From Methylobacter sp. (GTDB lineage Bacteria > Pseudomonadota > Gammaproteobacteria > Methylococcales > Methylomonadaceae), in contig SCPZ01000044.1 in the NCBI GenBank assembly GCA_004299305.1, forward strand, positions 1 through 53,309: DNA of 53,309 nt, given 5' to 3'. The notes under the pieces are model-generated. The model was not told the DNA's origin. It saw nothing but the letters and a program-made list of their open reading frames with translations, and did no database searches. Position 1 is the stretch's first letter. Each line of letters opens with the position of its first letter. Below, one piece after another: positions 24,601 to 35,200 of this stretch. The position numbers and the translations under genes were made by a program.

Positions 24601-26252
24601 CGGTAGAGTTCCTCTCCCATGCCGGGATATTGACTGCCTTGGCCGGGGAACATGAATACCAAGCCGCGATCGGTTTGGCTATCGATGTGGGAGTGAGAGG
24701 AAGTCCGTAGCGCATTTACCGCTTCTGTCGCTGTTGTGCAGGTAAAGGCCAGCCGGTGGGCAAATGCCCGGCGTCCTTTTTGCAGGGTATGGCAGGCATC
24801 GGCCAGGTTTATATGGGCTTCCCGTTCCATGAAGGTCGCCAGATTTTCTGCGGCGGCCGACAGGGCGGCTTCGGTTTTTGCGGAAATCACGACGATCTGT
24901 ACCGGGCGTGACGGCGAACCGGGTTCCGGCAGCGGGGCTTCTTCGATGATGGCGTGGGCATTGGTCCCGCCCACCCCAAACGAGCTGATGCCTGCACGGC
25001 GCGGCGCTTGCGGATTGCGCGGCCAGGGTTGCAGGCGGTCTACCACGTAAAAAGGGCTGTCCGGCAGGTTCAGCTTGGGGTTAGGCTGTTTAAAATGCAG
25101 GTTGGGCGGAATCATGCCGTGGTTAAGCGCCAGCGTGGTTTTGATCAGGCCTGCCAGCCCTGCGGCCTTATCGACATGGCCGATATTGGATTTGACCGAG
25201 CCTATCCCGCAGTAGCCTTTTTTGTCGGTGCCTGCGCGAAAAGCCTGGGTGAGGGCGGCCACTTCAATCGGGTCTCCCAACGGCGTCGCCGTGCCGTGGG
25301 TTTCGACATAACTGATGGTTTCGGGACTGACTCCCGCGATGGCTTGCGCTTCGACGATGACCTCGGCCTGACCGGTGATGCTGGGCGCGGAATAGCCGAC
25401 CTTCGATGCGCCGTCGTTATTAATAGCGGTGCCCTTGATGACCGCATAAATCCGGTCGCCATCGTCCAGCGCGTCGCTGAGCCGCTTGAGGACTACCGTA
25501 GCAACGCCATTGCCGTCGATCAAGCCGCTGGGGCTGGCGTCGAAAGGACGGCAGTGGCTGTCGGGAGAATAGGCCGTGCCTTCTTCGTATAAATGTCCCA
25601 TTTTTTGCGGCAAATGTATGGTGATGCCGCCGACCAGGGTCATATCGGATTGATAGGTGATCAGGTGCTGGCAGGCGAAATGTACGCTGACCAACGATGA
25701 GGAGCAGGCGGTGCCGATGTCGACCGCAGGCCCCTTGAGATCCATGCTGTAGGCAATCCGGCTGGGGACGAAGTCTTTATCGTTATAAATGGACAGCTGG
25801 AAACCGCCGACCTGTTCCAGCAATCCGGGATTGGACAGGATATTGAAGGGCAGGTAAGTGTTCATGCCCGCGCTGGTAAACACCGCAATGCGGCCTTCGT
25901 AGGTTTCCGAATCGTAACCGGCATGTTCCAAGACTTCCCAGGCCGATTCCATCAGCAAGCGGTGCTGCGGGTCCATCAGTTCGGCTTCCCGTGGGGAAAT
26001 GCCGAAGAACGACGCATCGAACATGTCCACATCGTCCAAAATCGCTTTGGCCGGGACGAACAGCGGGTGGCGGATGGTCTCCAAATCCAGGCCCGAAGCC
26101 AGCATCTCTTCTTCGGAGAATAGCGAAACCGCTTCGACGCCGTCGCGCAGGTTTTGCCAAAAGGCTTCCAGGTTAGGTGCGCCGGGCATGCGCACGGCGA
26201 TGCCGACGATGGCGATATTTTCTTGGTCTTCGCGTATTTCTTCGTGACTCAT
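21645..26252 (-). CDS. Type I PKS module: KS-AT-KR(degenerate)-ACP
   Basis: A 1535-residue polyketide synthase module. KS, residues 10-440, with Cys183 (GTACSSS), His319 (ETHGTATP) and His359 (SNIGHV), all intact. AT, 530-830, with GHSLGEY (Ser628) and the malonyl-type motif HAFHS (727-731). A KR-like region, about 905-1345, keeps the nucleotide motif YVITGGLDGIG but has His1301 where the catalytic Tyr should be (GQAAHATAC) and Cys1305 in place of Asn, and has no LDD motif. It is therefore probably inactive, leaving a beta-keto group. ACP, 1415-1480, with Ser1447 (LGGHSL). The C-terminal helix (SEEEAQALLESG) resembles a docking tail. There is no thioesterase. It starts 12 bases after the upstream synthetase, so the two are one operon. 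An Asn-rich chain would be its acceptor. Confidence 0.93.
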   Translation of the reverse strand: MSHEEIREDQENIAIVGIAVRMPGAPNLEAFWQNLRDGVEAVSLFSEEEMLASGLDLETIRHPLFVPAKAILDDVDMFDASFFGISPREAELMDPQHRLLMESAWEVLEHAGYDSETYEGRIAVFTSAGMNTYLPFNILSNPGLLEQVGGFQLSIYNDKDFVPSRIAYSMDLKGPAVDIGTACSSSLVSVHFACQHLITYQSDMTLVGGITIHLPQKMGHLYEEGTAYSPDSHCRPFDASPSGLIDGNGVATVVLKRLSDALDDGDRIYAVIKGTAINNDGASKVGYSAPSITGQAEVIVEAQAIAGVSPETISYVETHGTATPLGDPIEVAALTQAFRAGTDKKGYCGIGSVKSNIGHVDKAAGLAGLIKTTLALNHGMIPPNLHFKQPNPKLNLPDSPFYVVDRLQPWPRNPQAPRRAGISSFGVGGTNAHAIIEEAPLPEPGSPSRPVQIVVISAKTEAALSAAAENLATFMEREAHINLADACHTLQKGRRAFAHRLAFTCTTATEAVNALRTSSHSHIDSQTDRGLVFMFPGQGSQYPGMGEELYRHEAVFQKQVDLCAKILAPELGVDIRTLLFPAENASEAVAEQLKQTALAQPALFTIEYALAQLWLSWGLQPRAMIGHSLGEYVAACLAGVLSLQDALTLVATRSRLMQSMPVGAMLAVAMDEPTLLALLDEIALPLDLAAVNGPELCVVSGPLAAIDALQQQLSELGLAPRLLHTSHAFHSAMMEPVLAPFAALLRRIEFKPPQIPYISNLTGTWINEAEATNPDYWLQHLRHTVRFGSGLEHLLEAGESTLLLEVGPGRTLSGLAGLIKSTQTPPLCLSSLPQAQENRGAQSFLLRSLADAWLAGIGIDWSGFYRYERRLRVPLPTYPFQRRRYWIEPGKPAAAKTATGARQANPIDWFYLPSWTTTLPPTPQPAAESAPAWLVFTDELGLADILATELEHSGRAVLKVRPGPNFAQQHDRIYSVNPAQPADFDALLEALREQNALPQQIVYLSAFSNSEHAAKDLNRYCDGLLALIQALGRQVHGQSVELSVIGNNMQDVGGDQPIDPSKAALLGLLRTLPWEYPKLISRAIDIAIPTTERQLHSLASRLTHELSVPAQEPLVILRSNYRWIPSLEAVRPANPREAASCLLRNGGVYVITGGLDGIGLLFARQVATMVQAKLVLTTTNLLESASDTHVDQQLQELETLGCEVLPIQLAHYDSHHLNTVLNHAENRFGHIDGVIHAADMSNPRLFGLMQDLPKSERDTYWQAQQQSLHALEQCLEQRNIEFCLLMSSLAAEVGGIGQAAHATACVYMEAFALQHNQTGAYPWIVVHWDVWQEEGEQSGINSALAEIAMSPKEGANAFQRLMALGEATCIIIATSDPRFRRKALSRSQEDQIDTPAVGRRHERPDLSNPYEAPRNEDEAILAELWQEFLGIDKIGIHDNFFDLGGHSLLATQLVTRLQQSFKVGVELVLFFTAPTIAELSEALLQKQLEQSGEEQLAQWLDKLEHISEEEAQALLESGSLPAELLSALGFGDDGK

Positions 26253-26264
26253 AGCAACTATTTC

Positions 26265-29200
26265 CTATACCTTTACATGAGGGGTTTTGCGCCGACGGGC
26301 TTGGTTGCCGATGGCGGCTTTTTGCCGACTGGCGCGGTCTTTAATGTCTGCGTAATCGGGCTGAATCGCTGCCGTGTCGCTGCTCAGAAAAGCAGCTAAG
26401 GCGCTGATTGTCGGGTATTTAAATAACTCGATGACCAGGCAATCGTTAGGCAACAGCGCTTGCAGTTTTTTATAGGCTTGTAGTATCAGCAGGGAGTTTC
26501 CGCCTATATCGAAAAAATTGTCGCGAATGCCTACTTTGTCCAAGCCGAGAACATCCTGCCAGACGGCGGCGATTTGGTGCTCAATGTCGTTGCCGGGCGG
26601 CGTGTAGTCGCCGACCTGATCGCTGCGTGATTGATCGGGGGCGGGCAGGGCCTCGCGATCGACTTTGCCGTGACTGGTCAGCGGCATGTCTGTCAGCGCG
26701 ATGATAAGCGATGGAACCATATAGTCAGGCAGCAACAGCTTGAGTTCTCGGTGTAAGCGGTCGGTATCCAGCGGATGATCCTGGGCCGGACTCACATAGG
26801 CGACCAGCCGTGGGTTGCCGGGTTGATCTTCGCGTAGTAACACCACGGCTTCGCGCACGCCGGGCCGGTCTGCCAGGACGGCTTCGATTTCCCCCAGTTC
26901 GATACGATAGCCGTGCAGCTTGATTTGATGATCGATGCGTCCGAGGAATATCAGTGTGCCGTCGGCCAAGTAGCGGGCGCGGTCGCCGGTTTTGTACAAG
27001 CGGGCGCCCGGTTCGTCGACATCGCTGCTAAAGGGATCGGGTACGAAGGACGCCGCAGTCTGGCCCGGCCTGTCGAGATAACCGCGGGCCAATCCGGTCC
27101 CGCCGATGTAGAGTTCGCCGGGAACGCCCGGCGGAACCGCTTGCAGGTCTCGGTCCAGTACATACAGACGGGTGCCGCGAATCGGGCGGCCAATGGGCAC
27201 TGAACCGGCGATGGGACTATTGGCTTCAAAGGTGCAGCAGCCGACGACGGTTTCGGTCGGGCCGTATTCATTGACCGCCAAGGTATCGGTGTGCCTGAAC
27301 CAGGGATCGAGTGCGGCTCCCGGCAACGCTTCGCCGCCCAGAACCAAGTAACGGGTCAGATGGGCATCGGCGGATGGGTCGCCTGCGCGTAGGGTATTCA
27401 GTATTTCCAAGTGGGCCGGTGTCAGCTTGATAAAGCTAAATCGGTACGGCGAACGGTGCAACGCGGCCATGGCTTCGAATTCCTCGCCGTCCGGCAGCAA
27501 GACCACCCGGCGTCCGGCCAGCAACGGCACGAACAGGCTGGTTATGGTCGCGTCGAAGCCGATAGAACCCAGCACCGGAGCGCCGTCTCCTTGTGCTACG
27601 TCGTAGGCGTGCACCGCCCATTGCAGGTAGTTGGTCAAGCCTTGATGGGAAATCATCGCACCTTTGGGTTTGCCGGTGGAACCCGAGGTGTAGATGACGT
27701 AGGCCAGGTTAGTGGGAGCCACGTTAAGGGCGAGATTGCTGTCCGCTTCACGATTGATGGCGTCGCTGTCCTGATCCAGGCAACAGACCTGAGCGGGCAG
27801 TCCGGTCAGCCTATCCAGCAGGTATTTCTGGGTCAGCAATACCGCAACTTGAGCGTCGCTTTGCAACAAGGCCAGCCTAGCGACCGGATAGCTTGGGTCC
27901 ATAGGCACGTAAGCGCCGCCGGACTTGAGGCTCGCCAACAGCGCGACCAGCAGTTGCCAGGAACGGTCCAGACAAATGCCTAGCCGTTGGTCCGGGCCGA
28001 CGCCCAGACGGCGTAGGTAGCGGGCCAGACGGTTAGCGCGCCGGTTAAGGTCGTCGTAGGTAAAGGTCCTGCCTTCCGGGCCTTCCTCTACCAACGCGAT
28101 GCGGTCCGGGTGCTCTGCTACCTGAGCTTCCCACAAGGTGTGAAAACAAGTCGGTTGGGCTGCCGCTTCGGTTTTGTTCCATTGCAGGATTTGCATCAGC
28201 CGTTCCGACTCGCTTAATAGCGGCAGACGGTTCAAACTTTGTTCCGGCTGACTGACTACTGCTTCAAGCAGGGTTTGATACTGGCCGAGCAGGCGTTGAA
28301 TCGTCGCCGCCTCGAAAAGGTCGGTGTTGTAATCGCATTCCAGCAGCACTCTGTCATCGCGCAGGTTCGCGGTCAGGGTCAGGTCGACGCGGGTGTAAGT
28401 GACCGGTTGCGGATAAACCTGTACCTGTAAACCTGCGGCTTCGTGCATATCCGGCTGGCGTTCAAGGTTAAAAATGGTACTGAGCAAGGGTGAGCGGCTG
28501 TTGTCGCGCTTAAGATTGAGTTTGTCGAGCAGTCGGGCAAACGGATAATCCTGGTGCTGGTAAGCATTCAGCAGGGTATTGCGGATGTGGTGCAGGTGCT
28601 GGTCGAAACGCTCGGTCTCGTCAATCTCGCTGACGATAGGCAGCAGGTGTACGCAGTAGCCGACCAGCGCATTGCCGCCTTCCAGGCCTCGCCCGGTGTA
28701 GGGTGCACCGATCACCAGCCGATCTTGGCCGCTGAGCCGGTGCAGCAGCACCGAGTACACCGCCAGTAACACCATGTATAAGGTGCTGCCATGCTTGCCG
28801 CCCAGATTTTTTAGGGCTTGCAGCAGACCGGGTTCGATTTCGGACCATGCCCTGGCGCCGTTATAGGTTTTGATCGAGGGACGCTGGTAGTCGCCCGGCA
28901 AATCCAGGGCGGGAATGGGATTGGCGAATTGTTGCAGCCAATAGGCCTCGTGAGCCGCCATCGCTGCGCTGTCCATCTGCGTTTGTTGCCAGCGGACGAA
29001 GTCGCGATATTGAATCGGCGTAGCCAGTTTGGCGGCCTCGCCACGGTAAGCGGCTTCGTACAAGGCCATAATTTCATTAAGCACCGTGCCCATGGAGGGG
29101 CCGTCGCCGATGATGTGATGCGCCGACAGCGCCAGCAGATGGCGTTCGGCGCCGAGTTTGAGCAGGGTGGCGTAGAACAGCGGTCCCTGAGTAAAGTCGA

Positions 29201-32200
29201 ATAACTGCCGGGTTTTCTCCAACAGCCAGTGTTGGAGCGCGGTTTCGGGATTTTCCTCGCCCGATAAATCAATACAGGGCAAATTTACCGCTTGGGCCGG
29301 TTGGACCCATTGCCGCTCGCCTGAGGCGTCGAGATGGGTGCGCAAGGATTCGTGGCGGGCAATCGCCTGCTCCAACGCGAATCTCAATGCCTCCTGATTC
29401 AGCGGTCCTTGCAACAAAAGCGCCGCCGGGTCGTTGTAGGAGCGATTACCGTCTTCGTCGAGCTGGGCCAGAACCCACAATTGTTTTTGTGCTTCACTCA
29501 AAGGAAAACCTGCGTCGTCGCCGGAATCGGTCACGGTGTATTTTTCCTTGAGCCGACTGATTTGCGGCAGGTTGGCGATGACCGACGCCGGTGCGACGCC
29601 GAAGTCGACAAAGCAGGCTAGTTCATCGACGCCGATGCTGATCAGGCGTTCCACAATCGGCGCGCAGCTTTCCGGTGAGCCGATTAAGGCGCTGGTTGCG
29701 ACATATTTTTCATAGGCCTTGCCGACGATGTAGGCTTTGTCCTCCGGGCTTACTCGCTCTAAATCCGAGGACGGCCCCACATCTTGAGCCATCTTTTGAA
29801 ATAGTTCGATGCTGGACAGAAGATAGTCGCACATCGGCTGGCGCGCTTCGTGTATGGCTTGCTCGGCGTCGGCGCATAGGTAGGTATGGATCAAGACCGT
29901 GACATTGCCTGCGTCCGGGGCGTGTCCATGTTCAGCCAAGGCTTGCCGGTAGATGGCAATATTGTCTGCCAAGTCTTCCATCGACTGGCCCATCAGGTTG
30001 GTCAGCACGCCCAGGCCCATTTCACCGGCTTTCCGGTAGGTGTCGGGATTGTTGACGATAGTTAGCCAGGCGGGCAGTGTGGCTTGTTTCGGCCTAGGAT
30101 AAATATTCAGCTCCACGTTGCTGTCGTTGCCGCCGCGTAGGGTGATGCTGTTCCCGCCCCACAAGTGGCGGATGGTGTCGATGCCTTCGAAGGTTAACTC
30201 TCGGTGTTTTCCGTAGGAATCGGGCGCGAATACGAAGTCGTTGGGATGCCAGCCCGAAGCAAAACCGATGCCGACGCGACCGTTGGATAGGTTGTCCACC
30301 AGCGCCCACTCTTCGGCGACCCGGATTGGGTTATGCAGAGGCAACACCACGCTGCCTGCACGCAATTGCACATGCTGGGTTTCTCTAGCCAAGGCGGCGG
30401 CCAGCACCGAAGGATTAGGCGAAAAGCCGCCGAATTCGCTGAAGTGCCGTTCGGGAATCCACACCGCGCGAAAGCCTTCTCGGTCCGCATAACGCGCGCC
30501 TTCCAGCAGCAGATCGTATTTGCCGGTGGAAAATGCGGCATCGTAATTACCGAAATAGAACAAGCCAAAACCTAGTCCGCGATTGCTCGCTGCCGCCTTT
30601 GCCGTGAAAGCAGTTTCGCGGTGGCTCAGTTTGGAATGGTGCCGGAACCAGGTTCGGTCTGTGGCGTCTACTGAATTTTTGGTTGAGGGAATGGCGACGT
30701 TGCTTGTTGCCGAGGCTTGACTGCGTTCAGGGAAGAAGCCGCCTTGGCGTAATTCTTCAACGCTTTCTTTGACCGCCTTAACGACCAAATCGATGTCGTC
30801 TTCGGTATGGGCGGTAGACAGGAAACAGGCTCGCCATTCCCAGATGTAGACGCCTTTTTCCAACAAGTGGTAATAAAACATCTCCAGGTTGCCGGGGAAC
30901 TTGAAGTGGAAAGTCGAGGCAAAATGGCAAACCCGGATCGCCAATTCCTCTGCTTCGAAATAGTCGTTGAGGGTCTTGGCTAAGGCGGCGGTGCGTTGGT
31001 TGAGGCGCTCTTGCAGCGCCGGTCCTTCCGCTTTGAGATGGCGGAGCGCGGCCAGACAGGCGGCCATAGAAAAAGGATGCTGGCAGAAAGTGCCGCCGAA
31101 ATAAGTGCGCGTGGCGCTTGGGTAAGATGCATCGCCGTATTGCCATGTACCGCCGTCGATGCCGTCGAGGAAGCGCGCATCTCCGGCAACCGCGCCGATG
31201 GGCATTCCGCCGCCGATGATTTTGCCGTAGGCGGCGATGTCGGCTTTGATGCCGAACAGACCCTGCACACCGGCGGGATGGGCGCGGAAACCGCTGATCA
31301 TTTCGTCGAAAATCAGGGCGGTGCCGGTTTCCTCGGTCAGGCTGCGCAATGCGCGTAGGAACTCGACCGGTTGGAAATCCAGGCGTCGGCTTTGCACCGG
31401 TTCTACCAGCACAGCGGCCAACTCGTGGGCGTGTTCGCGGATGATGTCCAGGGTTTCCTGGGTGCCGTATTCGAGTACCAGAATATCTTTGGCCAGATTC
31501 GGCGGAACGCCGGGCGACACCGGTTCGGAGCGAAGCTCTCCGTTAACGCGGATGGTTTTGGCTAAGGTGCCGTCGGAATGGCCGTGGTAAGAGCCTTCGA
31601 AGATTACGATTTTATGCCGACCTGTGGTGGTGCGGGCCAGGCGCAAGGCGATCATGATCGCTTCAGTACCGGAGTTGGTGAAGGCAACGCGCTGGTGGCC
31701 GGTCATTTCGGTGAACAGCTCGGTGATTTCGCGCATGTGTTCGGAGCGCGGGCCGAGCTGGAAGCCGTGCTGGATTTCGGTTTCCAGCACGCCTTGCATA
31801 AATTCGGGACGGCTGCCGAATAACAGTACGCCAAAACCCATGGTCAGGTCGACGTAGGTGTTGCCGTCAATATCGCGCAGCCGGGAACCCATAGATTCGA
31901 CGCCGGTGATGGGATAAAGGATTTCTTTGGTCGAAAAGCGAAAGCCGATGCTGGCCCGGCTGTCGGCTAATCCTGAACGGCAGGCTTGGGCCAGCTCTTT
32001 GGATTTTGGCGTTTTTTTCTGGTAACGCTCGATTAGTGCCGCCAGGTGCCTGCTTTGTTGCAGGCTCAAGCCGTTGGCGCTGGGTACGATAGGATTATTC
32101 AGCGCGCGTAGCGGCGAGGAGCGGTCTTCCGAGCCCTGTTGCGCTTGCGTGGTATTGACGCGTTGGGTAATGACTTGCGGCTGAGACGGGCGGGGTGCTT

Positions 32201-35200
32201 CCTGTTGAGCAGGGATAGCGGCTCCGGCAGCGGCACAGCCGGTTTCGGTTGTAGCAGGCATACCTTGCAATAAGGCCAGTTGCTGGGCCATCAGTTGGGT
32301 CTGGGCGATGATGATTTGTTGTAAAGCCGTGCCGTCGGTGATGCCTACGACCGGCAGCGCAGCTGGTTGATAGACTGGTGCAGAATTCGGCTGGGGATTA
32401 TTGCCGGAAACCCCAGTTCCCGCTATCGCTCGAACCGACTCATCCCGGCCTACAGGGCTTGGTGTTGGCGCAGCCTGTAGCGGCGCCGATTGAGGCTCCG
32501 GCACTACAATTGCCGGGCTAGTCGTTCGATCCGCCAAGTAGTCGGCAATCGCGTTTATCGTCGTAATCTCTTCGAAAAACTGGCGGATTTCGAGTTTAAT
32601 TCCAAAGTTATCTTCGACGATACGCACTCCCTCAACCAATACCAGCGAATCGGCGCCCATTTCCAGGAATTGTGCGTGGACGTCTATGTCGGGAGGCGCT
32701 GTTCGGAGCAGCCCGGAAAAGAGCTGGAGTAGACGGGCAAGGATTGCTTTGCGCCGGGTTGTGCGGTCATCTTGAGTGGGCTGCGACGTAGCTAGTTGTG
32801 GATTTGTCATGGTCGGTTCCTTGGGGGCGATCCAATAAGATTTGCGTTGAAAGGCATAAGTGGGGACACAAATACGGTTGCGGGAAAAAGCCGCATCGAA
32901 GCCGGACCAGTCGATGTCCGCACCCTGGGTGTAAGCCTCGGCCAAGCTGGCGGATACGACGGACCAGTCGGTTTTTTGTTGCAGTAGCGATGGCAGCCAG
33001 GTTGCCGATGAGGTCAGGCGTTTACCCAGATTGGTTAGCACTTGGCCGGGGCCTATTTCCAGGAATAGTTCGAAATTTCGGCCAAAAGCTGTTGCAACTT
33101 TGCCCCCCTCTCCCTCTGGTAGAGGGCTGGGGGGAAGGATTAAGCTGTTTAAGCCTTCGGCAAATCGCACCGGCTGACGGCAATGACGACGCCAATAACC
33201 GGCATCGGGAACTTCTCCCTTACCCAGTGCCAGTCCAGTCAGGTCGGAGATAAAGGGCAGTTCCGGCGTATGAAAATCGATTCGGCGGGCAAAGCGTTCG
33301 AAATCGTCCAGAATAGGTTCCATTAACGGTGAATGGAAGGCATGGGTTACCTGCAATGGATAGGTTTCGATGCCCGCTTCGCAAAATTGTTCGAGCACTT
33401 GGCTTAGCGTGGCGCTACGGCCGGAGATGACTATGTTCTGCGGGCCGTTGATCGCAGCAATGCTGAGTTCGTGTCGGTAGGGAGCGATGGCTTTTTGCAC
33501 CTGCGCTTCATCGGCGAAAATCGCAGCCATTGCACCGTTCTCGCTTAACGTTTGCATCAGTCGGCCGCGTTCGGCGACCAATTTCAGGCCGTCTTCAAGG
33601 CTGAATACACCGGCGATGCAGGCTGCGGCGTATTCGCCGATGCTGTGGCCGAATACGGCGGCGGGTTCCAGACCGAAAGACCGCCATAGACAGGCAAGTG
33701 CGTATTGCAGTGAAAACAGCGCGGGTTGGGCGTAGTCGGCTTGATTAAGTAAGCTTTCCTGTTCGCCAAGGTAAGCATCGGGATAAAGGACGGACAGTAG
33801 CGGTTTGTCCAATAGCGGTTCGAGGATTGCTGAACAGCTATCCATAGCTTGGCGAAAACCGGGATGGAGCGCGTATAAGTCGCGGCCCATGCCGGGATAA
33901 ACGGAACCCTGTCCGCTAAACAGAAATACCGGTCGTAGCGGTTTAGCGGGTGGCGTAGCGCCGACAAAAAGCCCTGCTGCGGGTTGTTTTGCGCCGAAAG
34001 CGGCAAGTCGTTCCTGCATCTGGGGCAAGTCTTCGGCGCATACGGCGATGCGCTGCTTGAAATGGTTACGTCCGGTGTTGGCGCTGAAGCAAGCGTCAGC
34101 CAGCGACGGCGACGCTTGGGCAAAAAACCGTTGGTAGGATTCCGCCAAGGCTTTTAGCGCCGGTTCGGTTTTGGCTGATAGCGCCAGTACATGAACCGGG
34201 CGGTCTTGTTCCGGGTAAAGTGTTTTTGTTGCCGGGGCTTCTTCGAGAATGAGATGGGCGTTACTGCCGCTCGCACCGAACGCACTGAGTCCGGCTAAAC
34301 GGCGTTTTTCGCCCCTAGGCCATGGAGTCAGCTCAGTGATCGGGCGTATATTCAGCTCTTTCCAGTCGATGTGTAAATTAGGCTGCTTAATATGCAGGGT
34401 CGGCGGTAGTTCGCCGTGGCGGAGGGCTTGTACCAGCTTGATCAGGCCGACGACGCCGGCTGCCGATTCCAAATGACCGATATTGGATTTTACCGAGCCT
34501 ACCAGCAGCGGGCGTTCCCGGCCTTGAGCCTGGCCTAGGGCGGCGCCCAGGGCTTGGGCCTCGATGGGATCGCCGAGTGAGGTGCCGGTCCCGTGTGCTT
34601 CGATGTAGTCGATTTCGTGCGCTGCAAGCTGCGCTTTGGCCAGGGTTTGGCGTATCAGTTTTTGTTGCGCCACACCGTTGGGTACGGTGAATCCGCTGCT
34701 GGCGCCGTCTTGATTAACCCCGGAGCCGCGAATCAATGCGAGTACCCGGTCGCCTGCGGCCACCGCATCGGAGTAACGTTTGAGTACGACGATGCCGCAG
34801 CCTTCGCCACGGACGTAACCATCGGCCGCATCGTCGAAGGTTTTGCAACGTCCGTCCGGCGCCATCATCCCGGCGGCGGATAAGGTGATATTTAACAATG
34901 GCGCAAGCGTGAGATTGACGCCGCCGCTAAGTACCAGGTTGCACTCTTTTGCGCGTAGCGCGGTACATGCCAAGTGAATGGCGGACAGCGACGAAGAACA
35001 GGCAGTGTCAATCGACATGCAGGGCCCCTGTAAGCCCAGCACATAAGACAGCCTGCCGGCGCAGGCATTTAACGGTGTGCCGGTATTGAAATAGGGATTC
35101 ACCTCGCCTTGATCCGCACGTTCCGCTTGGAGTAGGCCGTAATCGCTGGCTGTGACGCCGACAAACACTCCGGTGGCGCTGCCTACCAGCCGGGAAGGCG

